A DNA stretch of 64,000 bases from Gimesia chilikensis. GTDB taxonomy: Bacteria > Planctomycetota > Planctomycetia > Planctomycetales > Planctomycetaceae. A model generated the notes under the pieces. It worked only from the letters and a program-made list of their open reading frames with translations. It did not search any database and was not told where the DNA came from. The stretch's first letter is position 1. Every line of letters begins with the position of its first letter. Both the position numbers and the translations under genes were made by a program. Shown piece by piece: positions 1-6,395 of the stretch. The stretch covers positions 5,007,748 through 5,071,747 of the forward strand of contig NZ_CP036266.1 in the NCBI RefSeq assembly GCF_007744075.1, given 5' to 3'.

Positions 1-1479
1 TGTTTCCCGATAATCTTTGAGAAACTTGCCGAACAGATATTGTTTCTCATTGATGCCAACGAACACAGGATCACAAACACGGGCAGCACCATCAATTTCA
101 TCAAGCGGTGGTTGAAAACCATCCTGCTGCATCCGTACCGTTTTCTGATGGGGATACTCGTTTGTGACCCAGCCAGTATCCACACTCGTCATATAGATGC
201 CTCGCTCAGCGAAGCGTTCGCCACTGGTACGGGTCACCATATTCATTCCCGCTTTAGCCATGTTGGTATGCGGGTGAAATCCGGTTTTGGAATCCGTATT
301 CAGTTGCCCTTCCATCGCAGAAACATTGACGATGTAGCGATCTGTGTGCGGGCTGTTTAGCAGCAGAGGCTCCATTTTCTGAATCAACAGAAAGGGGACC
401 AGCGAGTTAACGGCATGCACTTCGAGCAATTCGGTTAAAGAAACATCGCTGAGTTCCTGGATCCAGCTGTTTTTCTCGCGCAGGTCGACCTGCTGACTGT
501 CTGAGTCAAGAAGTCCGGGCGGAAAGACGCCTTCCTCGTTATCAGCATCTTCGGTTTGAACTTTTGTCTGCGAAAGTAGCGAAGCAAAAGCAGGACCATG
601 CGTGAGATTATTTAAGTGATGCGACGTGGTCAGTCGTAACAGGGAGTCCGTAGTTCGATAGACTAAGCTCCGTGCTGCCTTTTCCAATCGTTGAGGCTCT
701 GATTCCAGCTCCCATAAATGTTGAAAGTAGGCGGCAGGGCGCCTGATAGTCTGGGAGGCGTTATTGATCAGGAGATCCAGATGAGAACAATTCGCCTGTA
801 AGTCTTCACAAAGCTGATTGACACTTGCGAGACTGCGAAAATCACTGCCCAGGATCTGTAAACGATCATACCAATCTGCGAAATCCGTTTCAGCAGCATA
901 GCGACGTGCTGTATCGCACGGAAACCGACTCGTCACCCAGACGCGTGCTCCAGAGCGTAACAGTTTCAAGGCAATCTGGAAGCCAATCTTGACGCGTCCG
1001 CCGGTCACCACAGCTGTCCGCCCCGTAAGATCAGCGGTCTGTAAACGTTTCCGATAGTTCTCCTGCCCGCAGGATTCGCACATCAGATCATAAAATGAGT
1101 GCAGCTTTTGGTACGACTTCTTACAGATATAACAGCGGCGAGAGTGAAACAATGCCGTTTCTGCAACGCTGTCTTGAACAGGATCATCATGGTGCAGATA
1201 GCGGCCGTCGTTTTTCTGAGCGCGTTTAGACCGGATTCCGGATGTTTCGATCAGCCGCCTGTCACGTTTTCGGCCGGCCTGCTTCTGAGTCGCTTTCACA
1301 CGTTTCACAAGCAAGGCAGCCTGTTTCCAGACAGCCTCCTCTGGTGTAGCAGCGTTAAGACAAATGTCTGGTTGCTGTGCGAGTCGCTGTAACACTCGGG
1401 CACAGCGCGTCAGGTCTGAATCACTCAACTGATGCAGGAGTGAGTCTTCATTTTCAGTAGTCTGGTTCTGATCTCTCAT
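1..1479 (-). CDS. Atypical short-chain dehydrogenase/reductase with N-terminal zinc-ribbon-like motif (partial)
   Basis: The reading frame runs from ATG at 1479 to the window edge with no stop, so the C-terminus is missing. About 110 polar residues precede two CxxC pairs (CYIC at 116-119, CESC at 134-137) that resemble a small zinc ribbon. A Rossmann SDR domain follows: the nucleotide-binding loop TGGRVKIG (159-166), ARVWVTSR, and the NNAS motif (239-242). The catalytic serine region (NVSAMEG) is present, but the usual YxxxK motif reads TNMAK, so the catalytic tyrosine position holds Thr while Lys is kept. The chain is about twice the usual SDR length of 250 residues. SDR membership is clear; the substrate is unknown and classical SDR catalysis is doubtful. 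It is transcribed away from the tRNA-like genes. Confidence 0.85.
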   Translation of the reverse strand, partial: MRDQNQTTENEDSLLHQLSDSDLTRCARVLQRLAQQPDICLNAATPEEAVWKQAALLVKRVKATQKQAGRKRDRRLIETSGIRSKRAQKNDGRYLHHDDPVQDSVAETALFHSRRCYICKKSYQKLHSFYDLMCESCGQENYRKRLQTADLTGRTAVVTGGRVKIGFQIALKLLRSGARVWVTSRFPCDTARRYAAETDFADWYDRLQILGSDFRSLASVNQLCEDLQANCSHLDLLINNASQTIRRPAAYFQHLWELESEPQRLEKAARSLVYRTTDSLLRLTTSHHLNNLTHGPAFASLLSQTKVQTEDADNEEGVFPPGLLDSDSQQVDLREKNSWIQELSDVSLTELLEVHAVNSLVPFLLIQKMEPLLLNSPHTDRYIVNVSAMEGQLNTDSKTGFHPHTNMAKAGMNMVTRTSGERFAERGIYMTSVDTGWVTNEYPHQKTVRMQQDGFQPPLDEIDGAARVCDPVFVGINEKQYLFGKFLKDYRET

Positions 1480-1554
1480 TTAACAGACTCTCACTAGCTT
1501 ATTCCGTGAACGATAGCAGATCTTCGTTGACGGAGCAGGTTAGAAGATTAAGGT

Positions 1555-1627
1555 TGCCCCGGGCAGGACTTACACCTGCATCCCGCAGTTGACGGCTGCG
1601 TATCTTATTGACTTAGACCACCGGAGC
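1555..1627 (-). tRNA. tRNA-like gene 1 with non-canonical D and T loops
   Basis: Read on the minus strand, 1627-1556 folds as a full cloverleaf of 72 nt plus discriminator A (1555). It has a 7-bp acceptor stem (GCTCCGG/CCGGGGC, one G-T), a D-stem GTCT/AGAT, a 5-bp anticodon stem CGCAG/CTGCG with a 7-nt loop CCGTCAA, a 4-nt variable loop, and a T-stem GCAGG/CCTGC. The loops are unusual: the T-loop is TGTAAGT instead of TTCRANN, the D-loop AAGTCAATA lacks the GG pair, and position 33 is C instead of T. CCA is not encoded. The formal anticodon would be GTC (Asp). Stem quality supports an RNA gene; whether it works in translation is uncertain. Confidence 0.5.
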
Positions 1628-1696
1628 AGAAGATATTGATTCGACTTCTGAAGAAAAATACCAGGCTGCAAATTCAGTTCACATTATTCAACAAAT

Positions 1697-1767
1697 TGCC
1701 CCGGGCGGGATTCACACCCGCATCCCGTATTTGCATTTCGGATCTTAAATTCTTAGAACACCGGAGC
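1697..1767 (-). tRNA. tRNA-like gene 2 with non-canonical D and T loops
   Basis: This second copy lies 70 bp from the first on the same strand. The acceptor stem is identical (GCTCCGG/CCGGGGC). The T-stem GCGGG/CCCGC differs from copy 1 (GCAGG/CCTGC) by a compensatory pair change. The T-loop TGTGAAT again carries G55-T56 in place of T55-C56, and the D-loop AAGAATTTA again lacks GG. The anticodon arm CCGAA-ATGCAAA-TACGG has a mismatch; its loop has T33 and formal anticodon GCA (Cys). The D-stem has one mismatch. The body is 70 nt and CCA is not encoded. Sharing of the same abnormal elbow by both copies argues for a defined tRNA-like class more than for random decay. Confidence 0.45.
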
Positions 1768-1910
1768 AGACTCAATGTAACCGGTTAACACTGGATGGTA
1801 AACCAATCAGCAGAGTTCTGATTAACTTAGTGAACCCCCGAACTTTTTCAGTCGTGCTTCTCTCTGTATGATCAGAGAGTGACAATTCACCCTGCCTCCA
1901 GGTTCAAGGT

Positions 1911-2984
1911 ATGCTAACCAGAATGACCAATTTGCCGGAAGATGCATCCAAACAAGAGTACCGCTTGAAGTTGCTGCATACCGCACTGACTAATTCAGAT
2001 TTGCTACAGAGCCACCTGGCAACAGAGGAACTGGAAACCCTCCCCTGCAGTGATTCTGATGCCATGCTGATCTGTAGTTATCTCCAGTCAGATTCGCCTG
2101 AAACCCGGGCACGCGCTGCTCATCTCTGCTCCCGACTGTCATTAAATGCTAAGGAACTGGTACCATCACTTCTGTCAGTCATCCAGGATCGTCTCTGGAG
2201 CACCCGTGAGTCCGCCGCACTCGCTCTGGCACCGTTCGTTCCAGACGACAATGTTCAGGAAGCGCTGCTGGAGCGAGTCCTGCTTGATAAAAACGAACTC
2301 GTCCGGATGGCAGCTCTCTCTGCGTTGAGTGAAACACTCGATCGACAACGTCAAGTGCTAGATGCGCTCCACAATGCGTTGAAAGATTCCCGGCACATCG
2401 TGCGAACCCGTGCCGCGAGGGCTCTGGCGAATTTCCACGGTCTGGCCTGTTTCTATTTGGACAGTCTTGCAGAAACCCTGAAAGATTCACACTGGCGAGT
2501 CCGTTTAGCCGCAGCAGACACCTTGAAGAGCCTGGGACCTGCTGCGAAAAGGACTCTCCCGGCATTGATACGCAGGCGTTACGATGGTGATCGTCGCGTG
2601 CGAATCGCAGCGTTGGAAGCCATTCGAGAAATCTATCCGGGCACTCCACGCCCTCTGCATCGAATTTTCCAATCGCTGTTAGATCGGTTTTACGACGGAC
2701 GACAGATCCTGCAGAACAGCTTCAAAGCTTACGACTTCCCCAGGGAGGTCGAGTTGCAATTTTCAAATATCTGTGTGCAGCGGATTGATTTATTAACGAA
2801 CAATCGTCGCGAACTGGTCATTAAGTCCCCACAGGAGACCAATGGTTGGGAGACAGCCTGTGCAGTTGTCAAAGCAACCAGTTTGGCCGGACTGAAATGC
2901 AACGAGAATAAGGAATTTACCAAACTGCTCGCCCATCTGGTTGAGATATGGCTGGGGAACAAAAACCTGGAATCATTGAGTTGA
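1911..2984 (+). CDS. HEAT-repeat protein
   Basis: The protein has 357 residues with no signal peptide. Residues about 45-250 consist of roughly 35-residue helical repeats with the HEAT signature (for example ETRARAAHLCSRL, WSTRESAALALAPF, HIVRTRAARALANF, WRVRLAAADTLKSLG, RRVRIAALEAIREI), which form an alpha-solenoid. The last 100 residues are not obviously repeat-like. HEAT solenoids are protein-interaction scaffolds; no catalytic motif is visible. CAGG eight bases upstream supports ATG 1911; a second in-frame ATG is at 1923. Its 3' end overlaps the convergent gene at 2917-3333 by 68 bp. The partner and pathway cannot be inferred. Confidence 0.85.
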   Translation: MLTRMTNLPEDASKQEYRLKLLHTALTNSDLLQSHLATEELETLPCSDSDAMLICSYLQSDSPETRARAAHLCSRLSLNAKELVPSLLSVIQDRLWSTRESAALALAPFVPDDNVQEALLERVLLDKNELVRMAALSALSETLDRQRQVLDALHNALKDSRHIVRTRAARALANFHGLACFYLDSLAETLKDSHWRVRLAAADTLKSLGPAAKRTLPALIRRRYDGDRRVRIAALEAIREIYPGTPRPLHRIFQSLLDRFYDGRQILQNSFKAYDFPREVELQFSNICVQRIDLLTNNRRELVIKSPQETNGWETACAVVKATSLAGLKCNENKEFTKLLAHLVEIWLGNKNLESLS

Positions 2985-3333
2985 ACTGTGAAGGGCAGGA
3001 TTTCTTGATTGAAACTTTGAGCCCCTGACAGTAATCGACATAGTTCCGCAATAAGAGCACCCACTCTTTTCTGGCCGCAGAGCCATATCCCAGGTGGGGC
3101 GAACAGACATAAGGTTCATGAAAATCGTACAGGGGAGCATAGATTCGCTCGATCCAGAGATTGTCCGGATGGGAAACATATGGCCCCGCAAATACAGGAA
3201 TTATGGGCCGGCGTCCCAGGGCTACCATGGGCCCCAGGCTGAGAATGTATACGAGCAGAAACAGCACACTGCTCAGCATCAGGCTTGACAGATACTTCAC
3301 GCATTTGCGTTTGAATGAGTGTTGTGAATGCAT
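2917..3333 (-). CDS. Small membrane-anchored hypothetical protein
   Basis: The protein has 138 residues with a basic N-terminus (KRKCVKY) and one hydrophobic segment at about 14-36, followed by an extracytoplasmic domain rich in aromatic residues (WIERIYAPLYDF, GSAARKEWVLLLRNY). GGGGAAAGG lies just upstream of the ATG. Short planctomycete proteins with a TM helix followed by a YAPL-like motif are common, but I cannot name a family. The last 22 codons overlap the convergent HEAT-repeat gene antisense, so the C-terminus is less certain than the N-terminus. Confidence 0.55.
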   Translation of the reverse strand: MHSQHSFKRKCVKYLSSLMLSSVLFLLVYILSLGPMVALGRRPIIPVFAGPYVSHPDNLWIERIYAPLYDFHEPYVCSPHLGYGSAARKEWVLLLRNYVDYCQGLKVSIKKSCPSQFNSMIPGFCSPAISQPDGRAVW

Positions 3334-3435
3334 AGGCCTTTCCCCATCTCTGCATCAGAATATCTCACGCGGCAGGTGAGAATCCAGTGCAGATGATGAA
3401 ATCCAGGGAGAATGTTTAGAGCAGTACATTCTCGA

Positions 3436-4413
3436 TCACAGCGTGGGAACCAGGAACTGGAATGGTTCTGCGGGTTGGAAGCCGTGGGACTGGTCGCCGG
3501 CCAGGTCGGGGTTGCCGTCCAGGGTCAGTTTCTGGGCTGGGGCGCCTGCGCTGAAATCAAGCTGGCTCAATCGGATCCAGACCAGTGAGGGACTGGCTGT
3601 GTTTTCGAAGAAGTAGACGCGGTTCTTCTGATCGCTCACGGTACGCCAGATGGTTGTGGAGATGTTGGGTTGATCGGGAGTACTGATACCACGGGGGACG
3701 CTTACGTTCCGCATCACGCTGAAAACGCTGGCCACCGCTTCGCGGGCATCGGCTGACTGATGACAGGCGTTGATGTAAAAGGATGCCCGGGCAAAGCGAT
3801 CCGCGGCCCGGTTGGTGCCCGGCAGCATGACCGTGCCGCCGATCTGCTGCCAGTAGCGGTTGAGGGCCAGCTGTTCGTCAAAGATGGGGGAATTGGTCAT
3901 CACCTGGTGTTCGCGGGCGTGATGGATTCGCAAGCTCCCGTTGATGTATTCCAGGATCGCCGAATCTCCCGTTGGATCGGAGATCGAAAGATGCACGGTG
4001 CCTTCGGCGCCATTCGGTGCAACCACGGGGACCACGCGGAATTCTTCCCGGCTCAATTCGTCAACCGCTTCGGCTACGGTGGCAAACTGATCGAGGACGT
4101 ACTGGGCCCAGGCGGTGATCACCAGGGCCGGCCGTGAGTCGTCTGCCGGGGGGTATTCTGATTCCACCAGGTAGAGCAGATTGGTCACCAGGCCTTTGTC
4201 ATTCATGCCATCGGCTGTCCCGCCTTCGTAAACGGAGGCCACCAGACTGCCATAGCGACTGGTCCAGGTGATGGAGTGCTCTCCCAGTCCACAATCACGG
4301 TCCATACCACGCGGAAAGATCCAGAGGTTGGTGTGCATTTCTTCTTTCCAGTCCATTGTCCGGCCGGTGACGGTCTGGTTTTCCTTACCAAAATAGACGG
4401 CGCGTGTGCACAT
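3436..4413 (-). CDS. Choloylglycine hydrolase / penicillin V acylase family Ntn-hydrolase
   Basis: The 325-residue protein belongs to the linear amide C-N hydrolase family (EC 3.5.1.-), which uses an N-terminal cysteine nucleophile. Cys2 directly follows the start Met (MCTRAVYFG), so removal of Met would expose the nucleophile. Other family elements are RTMDW (Arg18, Asp21), GMNDKGL near residue 70 and VMTNSP near 155. The length matches bile-salt hydrolases and penicillin V acylases (about 320-350). Environmental members probably cleave N-acyl amides such as N-acyl-homoserine lactones or beta-lactam side chains; the substrate here is unknown. No export signal is seen. The gene appears monocistronic. 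Confidence 0.9.
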   Translation of the reverse strand: MCTRAVYFGKENQTVTGRTMDWKEEMHTNLWIFPRGMDRDCGLGEHSITWTSRYGSLVASVYEGGTADGMNDKGLVTNLLYLVESEYPPADDSRPALVITAWAQYVLDQFATVAEAVDELSREEFRVVPVVAPNGAEGTVHLSISDPTGDSAILEYINGSLRIHHAREHQVMTNSPIFDEQLALNRYWQQIGGTVMLPGTNRAADRFARASFYINACHQSADAREAVASVFSVMRNVSVPRGISTPDQPNISTTIWRTVSDQKNRVYFFENTASPSLVWIRLSQLDFSAGAPAQKLTLDGNPDLAGDQSHGFQPAEPFQFLVPTL

Positions 4414-4464
4414 GACTCTCTGTCTTTCTAATAGGGGTCAGCTTTTGCGGGATAACTGACCAGG

Positions 4465-4525
4465 TCGTATTTCTTAATTCGAACGAAGCATACCAAAGAC
4501 GACCCAACCGGGGCTAATGCCCTGC
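4465..4525. repeat. Dispersed repeat, copy 1 (R1 family)
   Basis: About 61 bp that begin TCGTATTTCTTAATTCG and end AACCGGGGCTAATGCCCTGC. It matches 29941-30002 at both ends with nearly the same spacing (41 against 42 bp). It lies in the intergenic space upstream of the Ntn-hydrolase gene. Confidence 0.6.
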
Positions 4526-4693
4526 GGCTATTTTATCTTTTCTGCAGTCGATGTTCCAGAAAATCAGGTAACTGTACAACATCGGCTACCGTTATTTCTT
4601 TCCTGGGTCGTTTTAAAAAAGTCCTCAGTATCACTTTCTGAACGATAAAAAAGCTACCTGGAGAGGACGACTCGATCTGCAGGCTGACTGGTT

Positions 4694-4981
4694 TTATACT
4701 TTACTGAGTTCGTACACATAGAGTATCGGCATGACGAGCAGGAAAAACCAGCCGATCAGGTCCAGCAGTGATGGAGGTGAATCGCGTCGCAGACCTCGCG
4801 TCAGGCCGGTGACGGACAACGCCTCCTTATTCCAGATCACGAGCATTCCCGGCAGCGACATCAGGACCGCGAACGTCGCTTCCCAGAGTCTGCTGTCGGA
4901 AAACTTGCCGATGGTTGCTCCCAGGATGCCATTGGCGATGACCACCAGCAGCGTAATGATGCGTTCTTTCGTCAGGTTCAT
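4694..4981 (-). CDS. Small hydrophobic membrane protein
   Basis: The protein has 95 residues and about three hydrophobic segments: residues 8-25, 35-50 (FAVLMSLPGMLVIW) and 72-90 (LLDLIGWFFLLVMPILYVY). GAGGAGA about nine bases upstream of the ATG gives good support for translation. No family was recognised and no conserved catalytic residues are visible. It stands alone between divergent or unrelated genes. Confidence 0.7.
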   Translation of the reverse strand: MNLTKERIITLLVVIANGILGATIGKFSDSRLWEATFAVLMSLPGMLVIWNKEALSVTGLTRGLRRDSPPSLLDLIGWFFLLVMPILYVYELSKV

Positions 4982-5304
4982 CTGCTGATTCTCCTCAGGG
5001 GATGCGTGCGACTTTGCAGCGGATCATCTCCATGATACGAAGAATTGACAAAACAGCAAAAGGGCAGCTGTATGAAAATCAAGATATTGGTACTGCTACC
5101 AGGTGTTTTAATAAGGCTTCGATTTCCGGGTTCAAAGAGGTCCCTGGATATTCTTCCTGTAGTAAGTGATCGAGATCCAGCTGCGCTCGTGAATCTTAAT
5201 TGAATAATCCACTACTTTCTCTTTGCAGTGAGTCAGGGAATCTGTCACTATTCAGACAGGCTTACTCATATCCTTTGTAAAATGGAAATCATGCACCTGA
5301 TCTC
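4982..5304. other. Intergenic region without recognised content
   Basis: A 323-bp divergent gap between the small membrane protein (minus) and the next plus-strand gene. Both promoters should lie here, but no convincing -35/-10 pair, repeat or hairpin was identified. Confidence 0.5.
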
Positions 5305-5808
5305 ATGTCGAAATATCACGATGATAACTCTTACGCCAGCGATCCGGGGGGCGTCTCACTGAGTCGCAGCAAATTAATGACCTTCAAAAAAGAACTGCCT
5401 TTTTTCAAGGGGCTCTTTTCCCGCATCCGACATCCAGAGGGATTGCTGGCAGAGCATCTGCGTCTGGGAGACAGCCGGGCTGCGATGGTCATGCCGACTT
5501 CGGGCAAGCTGGTGATTGCCGCCTACACAGACGAACTGGATTGCGTGGCTCTGCTGGCCTTTCCCGACCGCGTTGCACACCAATATAAACTGAACCCCGG
5601 CGACCGCTTACTGACGGTAAACACGTATTCCCGGGGATCGAATGTTGTGCCCGATCTGGAGCATGGCGAATACAGTCATCGTCGCTATAACAATTTTTTT
5701 CCACTGATCGCTGAATTTCTCTCCGAAGACAGTCTGTCGATTGAACATCGCAAGGCACAAATCAGTGAGGATGAGTGGGTCGCGACCTATGTGAAGGGGG
5801 AAGAATAA
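5305..5808 (+). CDS. Hypothetical cytoplasmic protein
   Basis: The protein has 167 residues without signal peptide or transmembrane segment. The sequence contains an alternating beta-rich stretch (AAMVMPTSGKLVIAAYTDEL, then VALLAFP) followed by a polar C-terminal half. The first half of the coding region has a basic N-terminal helix (KLMTFKKELPFFKGLFSRI). No family was recognised. Coding character and lack of overlap support a real gene. Translation support is weak, because no strong Shine-Dalgarno precedes ATG 5305. It ends 176 bp before the BlaI-like gene and is probably not cotranscribed with it, since that gene has its own promoter. Confidence 0.65.
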   Translation: MSKYHDDNSYASDPGGVSLSRSKLMTFKKELPFFKGLFSRIRHPEGLLAEHLRLGDSRAAMVMPTSGKLVIAAYTDELDCVALLAFPDRVAHQYKLNPGDRLLTVNTYSRGSNVVPDLEHGEYSHRRYNNFFPLIAEFLSEDSLSIEHRKAQISEDEWVATYVKGEE

Positions 5809-5928
5809 CTGAATCGAGAGGGGCAGTTCCTGCGAAACGGAAATCCCTATCTGAGCCAGATCCCTGCCAGTGGTGCCCCCCTCAAACTGGGCCGGTAAAT
5901 GCGGCATTGCTCGAATCAATCTTCATTT

Positions 5929-5984
5929 TGACAAATGTCGTTTTTCTTATTGACAAAAAGACATTTGTCGTTATTAATGAAGGC
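5929..5984 (+). promoter_or_regulatory. BlaI-type promoter/operator with two inverted GACAAATGTC boxes
   Basis: Box 1 GACAAATGTC (5930-5939) and box 2 GACATTTGTC (5960-5969) are reverse complements of each other and are themselves near-palindromes resembling the ACA-nnnn-TGT BlaI/MecI operator half-sites. Their centres are 30 bp apart, about three helical turns. A sigma-70-like promoter TTGACA (5950-5955), 16 bp, TATTAA (5972-5977) places box 2 in its spacer, so bound repressor would block polymerase. The predicted start site falls at about 5984, immediately before the ATG at 5985. Confidence 0.7.
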
Positions 5985-6395
5985 ATGAACCAGTCCAAAG
6001 AAAAAATCCCGGATGCGGAACGTGATGTCCTGGTCTGCCTGAATCAGTTGGGTGAGGCCACGGTAAAAGAGATCAGCCAGGCGCTGGAGCCGGTGCGGAA
6101 GATGGAGCCTTCGTCGGTGATGACGTTGCTCAAGCGGCTAGAGGCCCGCAAGCTGGTGACGAAGCGTAAAGGGGACAAAGGGAAAGCCTTTCTGTTTCGG
6201 GCCACCCGTGAGTCGGTGCGGGCGTATCGGCATCTGTTGAACGATCTGTTTCAGGGGGTGTTCGGCGGTGACACGCTGGCTTTCATGTCGTCGTTCTTTG
6301 AAACGCGGAAGCCGAGCGAAGAGGAAATCACCCAGTTACAGGAATTGCTGGATGATCTGCGCGAACAGAAACAGAAGCAGGGGGACCAATCATGA
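5985..6395 (+). CDS. BlaI/MecI/CopY-family transcriptional repressor
   Basis: The protein has 136 residues. An N-terminal winged helix-turn-helix (about 5-80) carries the BlaI-family pattern: ERDVLVCLNQLGEATVKEISQAL, then SVMTLLKRLEARKLVTKRKGDKGKAFLF. The C-terminal helices would form the dimerisation and cleavage region. BlaI-type proteins bind operators as dimers and are inactivated by proteolysis triggered by a BlaR1-type M56 membrane protease. The start at 5985 is preferred over an upstream in-frame ATG (5775) because the family begins here and the operator lies just upstream. The stop overlaps the next start (ATGA), so expression with the M56 gene is probably coupled. Confidence 0.92.
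   Translation: MNQSKEKIPDAERDVLVCLNQLGEATVKEISQALEPVRKMEPSSVMTLLKRLEARKLVTKRKGDKGKAFLFRATRESVRAYRHLLNDLFQGVFGGDTLAFMSSFFETRKPSEEEITQLQELLDDLREQKQKQGDQS

Larger units (their letters stand above)
1480..1910. other. Intergenic region holding the two tRNA-like genes
   Basis: This divergent gap separates the SDR gene (minus) from the HEAT-repeat gene (plus). The only structured content seen is the two tRNA-like genes. No clear promoter or terminator was recognised in the remaining roughly 290 bp. Confidence 0.6.

Noticed and set aside
40..360. Plus-strand frame at the window start
   Set aside because: Antisense to the SDR gene, which has an open frame across the whole region.
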